Part shown: positions 6,229-14,402 of the stretch, in pieces | How positions within the stretch are numbered: the stretch's first letter is position 1 | How the letters are laid out: each line of letters opens with the position of its first letter | From: a virus | Virus record (IMG/VR): IMGVR_UViG_3300010885_057220 | Span: 1-24,968 of that record | DNA: 24,968 nt | Reading direction: 5' to 3' (one strand) | Program-made: the position numbers and the translations under genes | Notes under the pieces: model-generated | Database searches by the model: none | What the model was told of the DNA's origin: nothing | The model's input: only the letters and a program-made list of their open reading frames with translations

Positions 6229-6597
6229 ATGGATGCAGAAAATAACAAGAAGAAAGTACCTTCAAAAAGAAAAACTACTAAGAAGGTAAAACCAGCATCA
6301 ACTAAATTAAGTGCAGTAAAAATAGACCCTACAGAATCTGCTTTATACATTGAGGATGTTATAAAGCAAGCTTTTCTTCGTTTTTACGATACTGCATCTG
6401 TTAAACAGTCTAAGGTAAAAGATCTTGAACATCTTGATCATATTGCCGAAGAATATTTAAAAGCTTACATGATTTTAGGTTATGATATAAACGGTGAAAA
6501 AGTTTCTATCCTACATGCAGAAAATCCTCACGATAAGGATGCGTTAGTAGAGCATTTACGTACAACACTATTAGGCATTGTAGGTAACAATAATTGA
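6229..6597 (+). CDS. hypothetical protein upstream of terL, basic N-terminus, 122 aa
   Basis: The first about 25 residues are Lys/Arg-rich (KKKVPSKRKTTKKVK) and could bind nucleic acid. The rest is helical (ALYIEDVIKQAFLRFYD, HLDHIAEEYLKAYMILGYDI, DALVEHLRTTLLGIVG). Its place directly before the large terminase suggested a small terminase, but the better gp16 candidate is at 21996-22496, so the role here is open. It could be a DNA-binding accessory of packaging or late transcription. A late box lies 7 nt upstream of the ATG. Confidence 0.6.
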   Translation: MDAENNKKKVPSKRKTTKKVKPASTKLSAVKIDPTESALYIEDVIKQAFLRFYDTASVKQSKVKDLEHLDHIAEEYLKAYMILGYDINGEKVSILHAENPHDKDALVEHLRTTLLGIVGNNN

Positions 6598-6607
6598 TTT
6601 CTAATAA

Positions 6608-6632
6608 CAGTACCCCTTAAATAAGGCTACTG
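6608..6632 (+). promoter_or_regulatory. inverted repeat with late box, abutting terL start
   Basis: CAGTA-CC-CCTTA and TAAGG-C-TACTG pair into an imperfect hairpin whose apex holds TTAAATA (6617-6623), ending at the base before the terL ATG (6633). It may be a late promoter with overlapping operator or RNA structure that hides the start. Its role is inferred. Confidence 0.4.
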
Positions 6633-8387
6633 ATGTCAGATGATGAAATAATTGAAAACCCTATAGACGATTCTCAATACTATAGAGGGGATAAAAATGT
6701 TCCAAAGGAGGATGCTCAGTTTGAGTGGACTCCTAAGATGGTTAAGGAGATTAAAAAGTGCAAAGAGGATATTATTCACTTTGCCGAAGAGCATTTTTAT
6801 ATTGTAAATTTAGATCGAGGCAAAGAAAAAATAGATCTTTATAAAGCACAAAAAAAAGCTCTTAAGAGTTTAGCTGATAATAGGTTTGTCTGTGTACTAG
6901 CCAGCCGTCAGTGCGGTAAAACAACAATTACTACTATCTATGCATTATGGAATACTTGCTTCTATGATGATCAGAGAGTTATTATTGTAGCTAACAAAGA
7001 AAATACTGCGATTAATATCTTTAAGCGTATTAGATTAGCTTACGAAATGTTACCTAACTATCTTAAACCCGGAGTTAAAGAATATGGTAAAACGGGTGTA
7101 ACATTTGCTAACGGTTCTAGTATTGGTATTAGTACTACAACATCAACAGCAGCCAGAGGTGATTCTGCTTCTATTCTTTGTATTGACGAGGCTGCATTCA
7201 TTGAGCCTCACTTCATGGAAGATTTTTGGAAATCAGTTATCCCTATTGTATCTTCCGGTAAAAAGACTAAAATCTTTATGGTTAGTACTCCTAATGGTAC
7301 GGGTAATAAATTCTATGAAGTTTATTCAGGTGCTGAAAAGGGTACTAACGGGTGGCATTACGAACGTATTGATTGGTGGGATGTACCAGGGAGAGGTGAG
7401 AAGTGGCGTAAGCAAATGGCTGCTGCTTTAGGATCAGATGAAGCGTTTCAACAAGAGTTTGGTAATACATTTTTAGATGCAGGTAACTCTGCAGTAGGGG
7501 CTTCTGTTATTGAAAGGTTTAAAGAGAAAAAGAAACCAGTTATTTGGGACTCAGAAGAAGGACATTATAAAGTATTTGAACGACCAGATGCTTCTAAGCT
7601 TTATGTAATAGGGGTTGACGTTGGAGAGGGTATAGGAAGAGCATCTTCTGTTGCCCAGGTATTAGATATAACAGATTTAACTGAAATAAAACAAGTAGCG
7701 GTATTTGGTACTAATATTATTGAACCTTATCATTACTCTAATAAACTCGTTGCATTAGCTAGTCAATGGGGTAACCCTCCTTTACTTGTAGAAAGAAATA
7801 ATTGTGGTGCTCAAATTATTGATAACCTCTTTCATAAGCATTATTACGAAAAGATAGTTAGTTGTTCAAAGCTTGCTAATACTGGTTCCTTTTCTAACAC
7901 CCGTCATTTAGGTATCCTAAGTCATAATAATTTAAGATTTGCAGGAGTAGCTAATATGCGCTACTGGCTTAACTTCTTACAAACCGTTCATATTAATGAT
8001 ATAGATACTATTAAAGAGCTTGAAACGTTTATTAGATACCCTAACGGTACATATAGAAAAAAGAATGATAACTTCTATGATGATAGAGTTATGGCTCTTG
8101 TTTGGACATTATTTGCATTAGAACCGGAAATATGTCAACAGTATTTTCAAATAGATGAATACGATGAACAAAATAAACCTTTAAAGATATCTAATTTAGG
8201 ATACGACGAAATTGATCCAAAACTTTTCACGTTAAGAGAGTTGAGTGTAGAAAATAATATAACAAATATAGGATCAGAAATAGTAGAAAGTTACACCCCT
8301 CTTATGACAGAAGAGGAGCTTAACAAAGCATATAGTAATTCTGATCATTGGGATCTATTAAATAATGGTTGGATACCATTAGACTAA
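6633..8387 (+). CDS. 17: large terminase subunit, gp17-like
   Basis: 584 residues, comparable to T4 gp17 (610). It is the packaging motor ATPase and headful nuclease. N-terminal ATPase: Walker A SRQCGKTT (about 91-98), Walker B ILCIDEAA (about 181-188) with catalytic Glu, and coupling motif STPNGTG (about 218-224). C-terminal RNase-H-like nuclease: VIGVDVGEG (Asp329), LLVERNNCG (Glu387) and NFYDDRVMAL (Asp483/484), which supply the acidic triad. The ATG directly follows an inverted repeat with a late box. The next gene starts one base after the stop. Unlike T4, the probable small subunit is not next door but about 13.6 kb downstream. Confidence 0.95.
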   Translation: MSDDEIIENPIDDSQYYRGDKNVPKEDAQFEWTPKMVKEIKKCKEDIIHFAEEHFYIVNLDRGKEKIDLYKAQKKALKSLADNRFVCVLASRQCGKTTITTIYALWNTCFYDDQRVIIVANKENTAINIFKRIRLAYEMLPNYLKPGVKEYGKTGVTFANGSSIGISTTTSTAARGDSASILCIDEAAFIEPHFMEDFWKSVIPIVSSGKKTKIFMVSTPNGTGNKFYEVYSGAEKGTNGWHYERIDWWDVPGRGEKWRKQMAAALGSDEAFQQEFGNTFLDAGNSAVGASVIERFKEKKKPVIWDSEEGHYKVFERPDASKLYVIGVDVGEGIGRASSVAQVLDITDLTEIKQVAVFGTNIIEPYHYSNKLVALASQWGNPPLLVERNNCGAQIIDNLFHKHYYEKIVSCSKLANTGSFSNTRHLGILSHNNLRFAGVANMRYWLNFLQTVHINDIDTIKELETFIRYPNGTYRKKNDNFYDDRVMALVWTLFALEPEICQQYFQIDEYDEQNKPLKISNLGYDEIDPKLFTLRELSVENNITNIGSEIVESYTPLMTEEELNKAYSNSDHWDLLNNGWIPLD

Positions 8388-8388
8388 A

Positions 8389-8976
8389 ATGACAACAAAC
8401 CCTACCCAGCAATCCGTTCTTAACCGTTCAAGTAAAGATAAGTTTATACTACTTTTAAACTTACCTGACATTCTTAGAAAGAACTCTCTTACCGATGACA
8501 CTATTAAGCTTAATCCGTTAGAAATAAGTGTGCATGGAACTATTGTACCTGCCATACAGGTACCATCTGTTGAAGTTCGTTTTGGAGGTCAATCTCAAAA
8601 CGTTTCAAGCTACAGTCGACCGAACTATCCCCCCTTAGATGTTAATTTTATTGTTGATAACGCTTTTAGAAATTATTGGTTACTTTGGAATTGGTTATCT
8701 ATACAAAATTCTCCATTAGGTAGTTATTATTCAGGTACTGATCCGAAATATCAAACATACAAAGATCTTATACAAACAGGGGTTGAAGCTGAGTATTGTA
8801 CTACTTTTTCTATTTTTGGTCTAGATGAATACAATAAAAAAACAATTGAATTTAAATATCATAACGCCTTTATAACAAACTTAGGAGCCATTACCTATAG
8901 TTATAAAGACCCTGATTTTATCGAGTCAACAGCTCAATTTCAATTCAGTCAGTTAGACATTAATTTGTTAAAATAA
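8389..8976 (+). CDS. tail-tube-fold protein between terminase and sheath
   Basis: 195 residues with the strand pattern of gp19-like tube proteins: SVHGTIVPAIQVPSVEVRFGGQ, SRPNYPPLDVNFIVDN, an FRNYWLLWNWLS helix, and a closing FKYHNAFITNLGAITYSYKD followed by a final strand. T4 has no gene here between 17 and 18, so this is an extra member of the tube superfamily, perhaps a tube-initiator, terminator or baseplate adaptor. The ATG begins one base after the terL stop (TAAAATG). The assignment rests on pattern and context and not on a catalytic motif. Confidence 0.55.
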   Translation: MTTNPTQQSVLNRSSKDKFILLLNLPDILRKNSLTDDTIKLNPLEISVHGTIVPAIQVPSVEVRFGGQSQNVSSYSRPNYPPLDVNFIVDNAFRNYWLLWNWLSIQNSPLGSYYSGTDPKYQTYKDLIQTGVEAEYCTTFSIFGLDEYNKKTIEFKYHNAFITNLGAITYSYKDPDFIESTAQFQFSQLDINLLK

Positions 8977-8996
8977 AAAAAATACACCAGAAAAAC

Positions 8997-9003
8997 ATAA
9001 ATA
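8997..9003 (+). promoter_or_regulatory. T4-late-type promoter box ATAAATA for the sheath gene
   Basis: ATAAATA in the 40-bp A/T-rich gap, 13 nt before the gp18 ATG. This is the longest spacing among the boxes found here and would leave a leader of about 8 nt. Confidence 0.55.
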
Positions 9004-9016
9004 ATAATATAACAAT

Positions 9017-11185
9017 ATGGCTCTCTCAATACTATCTCCCGGTGTTCAAATCACAGAAACCGATTTATCCCAGACAATAGCAATTCCAGGAGGTACATTC
9101 ATTTATGTACCCGGATTTGCTCCTCAAGGTCCTACTGATGAAGTCCTTCAAATTACTTCTATTTCAGAGTTTGAACAGATTTACGGTACACCTACTACAG
9201 CTGCAGAGCGTTATTTCTACTATAATAGCCGTGCCGTACTCAATAGCAACGGTAATCTCCTAACAACACGTCTACCATATGGTTCTGCAGCCGGTGAAGG
9301 ATTTACAAATCTTTATAGTGCTCTTTTCTATCCAGTAGCTTCCGGTAGTAATGATACCGTTACTCAATACACTGTTGGTGCACCAGTACACTTAACATTT
9401 GGTGAAGATACATACCTCTCCCTTCTTCAGAACAATTTTAATTGGAGCGGTTTAACACACGAACTTGGTAAAGTTTATTCTGAAGGTGATGATGCTTATG
9501 TAGATGGTGCTTACGATCCAATGTACGAAATCGGCGGACAACTTGACGCCGGTATTGTTATTTTAAATAGTGCTCAAACAGCTATTGATGAAGCCAATCA
9601 AGGGTATTATATATCTATTGCCGATAATACAAATTGGGGTCCATCCCATCCGTTCAATTCTGTAACTAATATTTGGAGTCTTTCATCAGCAGATTATTTC
9701 ACTTCTGTATCAAATACTAATTTAGGTTTTACCTTATCTGCAGCAGCAGGAACAATTGGTAGTTCAGTATCTCAAGCTGTTGAAGCTACAAACTCGTACA
9801 ACTTCGGTCAAGATTACTATAATGATTCCGTTGTTCTTAACGTATTCAAGGTACGTAATTCTACCTATCAGCCAGGTACTTTAATTTACTCTATTGCTGA
9901 AACATTTACAGGTTCTTTAAACTCTCAAAAGAAATCTATTGCCATTATTGGCGGAACACCAGCAACTAACTATCTTGAAGATATTGTTAATAATGGTTCG
10001 AAGAACGTTAAGATTCTTATTAACCCTGCTATTTCTAGATTAACAAACTGGCAGAGTGTATCTTCAGCAAACCCTGCTGTTAGTGTAAGAGTTGACGATG
10101 GTGCTAAGGCTCTTTATGCCGAAGGTGTATGGGCTCCTACATATAACTATACAACAAGTAATACAGTAGGTTCTGTTGATCAGAAAGTTTCCAGAGCTCT
10201 TGACTTAGTAAGTTCACCAGAGAATACAACTATTGACATTGTTGTTGACGCCGGGTTATCTACTATCTTTGCTAACACATCTGCAAATGAAGTGTACAAC
10301 GATAAGAAGTTTACAGATACATCTTCATTATCCAGTTATGGAGAATCAGATACATTACAAAAATGGAAAGTAATTTTTGACTTGTTTAACAATTACGTTC
10401 AAAACACACGTAAGGATTGCGTATTTATTTCCGATCCTTTAAGACAGATATTCGTTAATGGTTCCGATGTTAAGACATTAGCAAATAGAGGAGCTACCTT
10501 TACAAAGAATATCTTTATACCGTTAGCACAATCCGTTGTTACTATTGACACTAATTACTCAACCATTTATGGTAACTGGGTAAAGGTATTCGATACATAT
10601 TCAAATACATTCTCGTGGGTCCCTGCTTCAGGGTTCGTCGCCGGTGTTTATGCTAATTCTTCTGCTGCTACCCAGCCTTGGGTTGCTCCTGCAGGATTAA
10701 ATCGCGGTATAATAAACAATATTACTGACATTGCTTTTAATCCAAATCAAAAGCAAAGAGATTATCTCTACACAGTAGGTGTTAACCCAATTGTACTCTT
10801 CTCAAATGAAGGTTACGTTGTATACGGTCAAAAGACCTTACAGAATAAGCCATCTGCGTTTGATAGAGTTAACGTCCGTCGTTTATTCCTTACCTTAGAA
10901 AGAGCAGTACAAAATGCTGTTAAGTACTTCGTATTCGAACCTAATACTGACTTTACACGTACAAGGTTGGTAAACACTATCACACCTATCTTTGAATTAG
11001 CTAAGAATACCCAAGGCTTATACGATTACTTGATTGTATGTGACGAAAGAAATAATACATCTGCTTCAATTGATAATAATCAGCTTAATGTTGACATTTA
11101 CATTAAGCCGGTAAGAGCTGCAGAGTTTATCTTGGTAAACTTTATTGCAACCCGCACCAGTCAAAGCTTTAACGAACTTATCTAA
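9017..11185 (+). CDS. 18: contractile tail sheath protein, gp18-like
   Basis: 722 residues (T4 gp18 has 659). It polymerises around the tail tube and contracts to drive infection. The N-terminus has the sheath signature SPGVQITETDLSQT, then a variable outer region (about 100-450) rich in Ser, Asn and Gly. The conserved C-terminal domain (about 575-722) carries GVNPIVLFSNEGYVVYGQKT, FDRVNVRRLFLTLERAV, FEPNT and the last strand IKPVRAAEFILVNFIATRT. Preceded by a late promoter box and followed 12 nt later by the tube gene, as in T4 (18-19). Codon use resembles that of gp32, consistent with an abundant structural protein. Confidence 0.95.
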   Translation: MALSILSPGVQITETDLSQTIAIPGGTFIYVPGFAPQGPTDEVLQITSISEFEQIYGTPTTAAERYFYYNSRAVLNSNGNLLTTRLPYGSAAGEGFTNLYSALFYPVASGSNDTVTQYTVGAPVHLTFGEDTYLSLLQNNFNWSGLTHELGKVYSEGDDAYVDGAYDPMYEIGGQLDAGIVILNSAQTAIDEANQGYYISIADNTNWGPSHPFNSVTNIWSLSSADYFTSVSNTNLGFTLSAAAGTIGSSVSQAVEATNSYNFGQDYYNDSVVLNVFKVRNSTYQPGTLIYSIAETFTGSLNSQKKSIAIIGGTPATNYLEDIVNNGSKNVKILINPAISRLTNWQSVSSANPAVSVRVDDGAKALYAEGVWAPTYNYTTSNTVGSVDQKVSRALDLVSSPENTTIDIVVDAGLSTIFANTSANEVYNDKKFTDTSSLSSYGESDTLQKWKVIFDLFNNYVQNTRKDCVFISDPLRQIFVNGSDVKTLANRGATFTKNIFIPLAQSVVTIDTNYSTIYGNWVKVFDTYSNTFSWVPASGFVAGVYANSSAATQPWVAPAGLNRGIINNITDIAFNPNQKQRDYLYTVGVNPIVLFSNEGYVVYGQKTLQNKPSAFDRVNVRRLFLTLERAVQNAVKYFVFEPNTDFTRTRLVNTITPIFELAKNTQGLYDYLIVCDERNNTSASIDNNQLNVDIYIKPVRAAEFILVNFIATRTSQSFNELI

Positions 11186-11191
11186 TAAATA
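11185..11191 (+). promoter_or_regulatory. T4-late-type promoter box ATAAATA for the tube gene
   Basis: ATAAATA overlapping the sheath stop codon and 6 nt (CTATAT) before the gp19 ATG. No ribosome-binding sequence is present. Confidence 0.5.
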
Positions 11192-11197
11192 CTATAT

Positions 11198-11746
11198 ATG
11201 GCACAAAACATCTCTGACTTCTATACATCGATACAACAGCAGGACTTTGCACGTACCTTTCAGTTTCGTGTAACCCAGCTTGCAAATACTAACTTAGGAG
11301 AAAGCTCTCTTGTTTATCTCGAGACTGCTTCCCTTCCAGGTAGAAACATAACAAACGTACAGGTTCCCTTTATGGGATTAAACTTCAACGTTCCTGGTAC
11401 AGCCACCTACCCTGGTTCTGATGCTTATAACGTTGTTTTCCGTTGTGATGCCAATTATAATATTCGTACTGTTCTTGAAAATGCTACCTTCAATACTTTT
11501 GATGATAGTACTTCAACAGGTAATTATAATGTTGCAAGAAATTCTTCTATTATTGGTTTAAGTCTTTTAAATAAGACCGGTGGTACAGTAAGAAAATACA
11601 CTCTTTATGGTGCTTATGTAGTAAACGTCGGAGCAATGGATTATAATATCGGTGCAGCAGGTGAAATACAAAAAGTTCCTACCACCCTTGCGTATCAATA
11701 TTGGAGAGTAACACAAGCTAATTCGTCTTTACCAAATCTTCTCTAA
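11198..11746 (+). CDS. 19: tail tube protein, gp19-like
   Basis: 182 residues (T4 gp19 has 163). It stacks as hexamers inside the sheath to form the DNA channel. Features fitting the family: N-terminal helix DFYTSIQQQDFARTFQFRVTQL, ETASLPGRNITNVQVPFMGLNFNVPG (the usual sites around the PG loop), a middle strand NVVFRCDANYNIR, and a C-terminal GAYVVNVGAMDYNIG followed by a final strand TTLAYQYWRV. Directly downstream of the sheath gene, as in T4. It ends one base before a perfect 8-bp inverted repeat. Confidence 0.85.
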   Translation: MAQNISDFYTSIQQQDFARTFQFRVTQLANTNLGESSLVYLETASLPGRNITNVQVPFMGLNFNVPGTATYPGSDAYNVVFRCDANYNIRTVLENATFNTFDDSTSTGNYNVARNSSIIGLSLLNKTGGTVRKYTLYGAYVVNVGAMDYNIGAAGEIQKVPTTLAYQYWRVTQANSSLPNLL

Positions 11747-11747
11747 T

Positions 11748-11771
11748 TTGATACTTAAATAATAGTATCAA
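11748..11771 (+). promoter_or_regulatory. perfect 8-bp inverted repeat filling the 11746/11773 intergenic gap
   Basis: TTGATACT and AGTATCAA are perfect reverse complements around an 8-nt loop TAAATAAT. The late box TTAAATA (11755-11761) lies at the apex. The hairpin starts one base after the gp19 stop and ends one base before the next ATG. There is no U-run, so it is not a classic terminator. Confidence 0.55.
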
Positions 11772-11772
11772 T

Positions 11773-12888
11773 ATGGCTGATAGAGTAATTCCATGGACTA
11801 ATCTACCTGACGGTGGTAGAGTCGCTACCGCTACCGGTCTTACACCTTTCCCACCCTTCACACCTGATGTACCGCCTAGTAAGACTATAACTCTTGCAGT
11901 ACCCGCCAATTTAGCAGGTCAGGGTACTCAAGCACCTCCTCAAGCGCCACCTCAATCTCCGACCCCTCCTGCTCCTCCTTCCCCTAATACAGCTTCGTCT
12001 TCAAGTGTACCTACCCCCCCTTCAGGAGTTTCAAAAGATATACCGGTATCTGAAATTAGCCATCAGATACCTCACTTCTTACAATCAGTACTCTCAACCC
12101 CTGCAGGTGCTTTACCTAAAGGACCTCTTTGGGCTGTTGTATTTGAAGATTCGTATGCAGTAAACAGTACAACAATTAACGGGTGTGGTATACCAAAAGT
12201 AATAACGAAAGTTTCTCAGTACGAACCGCGATCTCCGCTTCCATGGAAAATTGAAGCTGCAGTAAAAGAAATTTGTTCAGCTCAATATATGACTACAAAG
12301 GCATGTATATTAGCACAAAATGTAACATTACCAGGGGAGGGAATTGTTTCAACAGGTGTTGAAGGTTTACAGTATAACGGATTTATAAGAGGTAAAGTAG
12401 GTAATGGTAGAGATGATTATGAACCTATAAAAATTAGTTTCTTAAATACTAATGTAAGTTTTGTTGATAATGTTATTAGACCTTGGGTTATTATGACTGG
12501 TCACTTAGGCTTGATAGCAAGAGATGGAGATCTAACCTATAGAACTAATATGAAAATAATTAGGTTTGGTAGCTCTGATAGAAAGAAACCTCCTTTTATT
12601 TTACAGACGTTTACCTTTTATGGGGTATGCCCGGTAAGTGTAGACGCTGAAGAATATACTCAAGACGGTTCTGTAAATATAACTAAATCAGCAAGTTTCA
12701 TATATCAGTGGTACACAGTTGATTCATCAAAAAATGCATTTAATGATCCTTCTCTCAATAAGCCTGATATATACACGGTCCCGCCAGCAAATAATGGAGG
12801 TGTTACAATAAACCCTCCTGCAAGCTATAGCTACTTTACTCAAACAAATTTAGAATTGCCGGTTAATCTGGAAAAACAAACTTTTTAA
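11773..12888 (+). CDS. tail-tube-fold structural protein with disordered N-terminus
   Basis: 371 residues in two parts. Residues about 1-100 are Pro/Ala/Ser/Thr-rich and disordered. Residues about 115-330 show the tube/junction pattern: VTLPGEGIVSTGVEGLQYNG, RDDYEPIKISFLNTN, the helix VDNVIRPWVIMTGHLGLIAR, then TFTFYGVCPVSVDAEEYT and a final strand SASFIYQWYTV. That suggests a tube-associated or baseplate-junction protein, perhaps an alternative minor tube ring. It stands where T4 would have the portal gene after gp19, but it is not a portal. The start follows the late-box hairpin. Family-level assignment only. Confidence 0.55.
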   Translation: MADRVIPWTNLPDGGRVATATGLTPFPPFTPDVPPSKTITLAVPANLAGQGTQAPPQAPPQSPTPPAPPSPNTASSSSVPTPPSGVSKDIPVSEISHQIPHFLQSVLSTPAGALPKGPLWAVVFEDSYAVNSTTINGCGIPKVITKVSQYEPRSPLPWKIEAAVKEICSAQYMTTKACILAQNVTLPGEGIVSTGVEGLQYNGFIRGKVGNGRDDYEPIKISFLNTNVSFVDNVIRPWVIMTGHLGLIARDGDLTYRTNMKIIRFGSSDRKKPPFILQTFTFYGVCPVSVDAEEYTQDGSVNITKSASFIYQWYTVDSSKNAFNDPSLNKPDIYTVPPANNGGVTINPPASYSYFTQTNLELPVNLEKQTF

Positions 12889-12890
12889 TG

Positions 12891-12897
12891 TTAAATA
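12891..12897 (+). promoter_or_regulatory. late-type box TTAAATA upstream of the gp26/51-like gene
   Basis: TTAAATA, 7 nt before the GTG start at 12905, in the short gap after the previous stop. Confidence 0.4.
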
Positions 12898-12904
12898 GCT
12901 AATA

Positions 12905-13786
12905 GTGAACGGTCTCATAACATTAGTATCTTTACCAGATAAAGAAATTCAACACGGAGAATTAAGTGTTAAAAATTATAAAACTTTTTTAAAAGTTTTA
13001 TTAAACGTAGATGATACTACATCTTTACTTTTAAATCTCAATAATATTCTTATTGAAATTACTAACTATACTTTAGAGCAGTTATTAAATTTAAATATTA
13101 TAGAATATTTTTTATTACTCTTAAGCATAAGATCAACAAGTATAGGGGGTATTATCTTTGCTACATACAACGGTGAGAAAAAAATTAATTTACAAATACC
13201 GCTTAATGAGTGTATAGAAGAATTAAATTTATTTTTAGATAGTTATCAGCCTACAACGTTTAATGTAAAAAATGTTAACGTAGCTCTTTGCTTACCTAAG
13301 ATAAGAGATTTTATAACAAATAAAGAAACAGTGTTTATAGAGAGTATAAAAGTAGATGGTAATAATTTTTTAGATATTGAATCTCTACCTGTTAAAGTTT
13401 ATAAACAAATAAACAAAAATATAAATTATCTTAAACAAGATATAGATAATTTATGCTTTTTTAATTCTGTAGTTGAGAACTACTCTATTAATTTTTCATC
13501 TAAGTTAAAAGAATATATATCTTTAATAAGAATTTTATTTAACGAAAATCTAACATACGTTTACGATAATATTTTTTATCTTAGTAAAATTAGTAATATT
13601 TCAGCAGAGTATTTAGAAAATTGTACATACGGAGAATTTAAATTTTTTGTTAAAAAAACTGAAAGCTTACATAAGAGTACTCCTTCAACAAATAATTTAC
13701 CTATCGAAGAAGATTTTGAACAAGTTGATATTAATTCGTTATACGGTAACGATATACAAGTATCACCTTCTGAATTTACACCATAA
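12905..13786 (+). CDS. baseplate hub assembly / tail chaperone-like protein, gp26/gp51 family
   Basis: 293 residues, GTG start, very AT-rich. The N-terminal half has the pattern of the T4 gp26/gp51-type baseplate family: a short strand start LITLVSLPDKEIQHGELSVKNYK, a helix, then LEQLLNLNIIEYFLLLLSIRSTSIGG, the recognisable D/E-hydrophobic-LL-LR-S-G segment, followed by strands. The C-terminal half is helical with an acidic tail. In T4, gp26 and gp51 are needed for hub assembly. It is followed after one base by a second, shorter gene of similar layout. The assignment is by pattern and location. Confidence 0.5.
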   Translation: MNGLITLVSLPDKEIQHGELSVKNYKTFLKVLLNVDDTTSLLLNLNNILIEITNYTLEQLLNLNIIEYFLLLLSIRSTSIGGIIFATYNGEKKINLQIPLNECIEELNLFLDSYQPTTFNVKNVNVALCLPKIRDFITNKETVFIESIKVDGNNFLDIESLPVKVYKQINKNINYLKQDIDNLCFFNSVVENYSINFSSKLKEYISLIRILFNENLTYVYDNIFYLSKISNISAEYLENCTYGEFKFFVKKTESLHKSTPSTNNLPIEEDFEQVDINSLYGNDIQVSPSEFTP

Positions 13787-13787
13787 T

Positions 13788-14378
13788 ATGTATACTGAAT
13801 TTACATATAACGTTTACATACCTTCTCAAAATAAAGAAGTACAATTTAAACCTTTACTTGTTAAACAATTTACTGACTTATTAAATTGTTCATACAATAT
13901 ACCGTTCTTAAATATAAGCTTTAATTTAAAATTAAATGAAATTATAAAACATAATATTGTTACAGAAGATTCAATAACCGAATTTGATAAATTTGTTATC
14001 GCCTTATATATTAGACAAAACGATCTATCTTTTGATACTACTATTAATAGTACTGAGCATCCTAAAGATACTACAATACAAACAATACCCTGTAGTGTTC
14101 CTACTATTGAAAAGGAAGATGAATATTTAAATTATATTACATCTCTTTTAAAACAAAATAACTTTAATAAAGACACTCTTCTTATAGCAGAAATAGCAAA
14201 GTATATTAACTGGGATATTTCTTTTGAAGAAAAAGTTAAACAAACTTTTAGCTTATCTATAGATATATTAGCTAAAATAATAAAATATATAGATTCAGTA
14301 AAGAATACAGTAGCCGGTATTTACAAACAACCTAACTCCATAACTCTACCTTATAACGTATCTTTATTTATAGAATAA
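13788..14378 (+). CDS. second gp26/gp51-like baseplate assembly protein, 196 aa
   Basis: The start chosen is the ATG at 13788, right after the previous stop (TAATATG); an upstream in-frame ATG at 13647 lies wholly inside the preceding gene. The product opens with a strand TEFTYNVYIPSQNKEVQFKPLLVKQ and then TEFDKFVIALYIRQNDLSF, the same layout as the neighbour's IIEYFLLLLSIRSTS, so the two are probably related as T4 gp26 and gp51 are. The remainder is helical. Extremely AT-rich. A role in hub or tail assembly is inferred from position. Confidence 0.45.
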   Translation: MYTEFTYNVYIPSQNKEVQFKPLLVKQFTDLLNCSYNIPFLNISFNLKLNEIIKHNIVTEDSITEFDKFVIALYIRQNDLSFDTTINSTEHPKDTTIQTIPCSVPTIEKEDEYLNYITSLLKQNNFNKDTLLIAEIAKYINWDISFEEKVKQTFSLSIDILAKIIKYIDSVKNTVAGIYKQPNSITLPYNVSLFIE

Positions 14379-14390
14379 CATTTTCTACTA

Positions 14391-14397
14391 ATAAATA
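14391..14397 (+). promoter_or_regulatory. T4-late-type promoter box ATAAATA, leaderless geometry
   Basis: ATAAATA followed by exactly 5 nt (CTTAT) and the ATG at 14403. With T4 spacing the first transcribed base would be the A of ATG. Confidence 0.5.
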
Positions 14398-14402
14398 CTT
14401 AT

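Noticed and set aside
7105-7431. 108-aa frame inside terL, + strand
   Set aside because: Overlaps the ATPase/nuclease domains of TerL, which is intact in its own frame.
13647-13787. Extended start for the second gp26/51-like gene
   Set aside because: The extension is entirely inside the previous gene in another frame; the ATG at 13788 follows its stop by one base.
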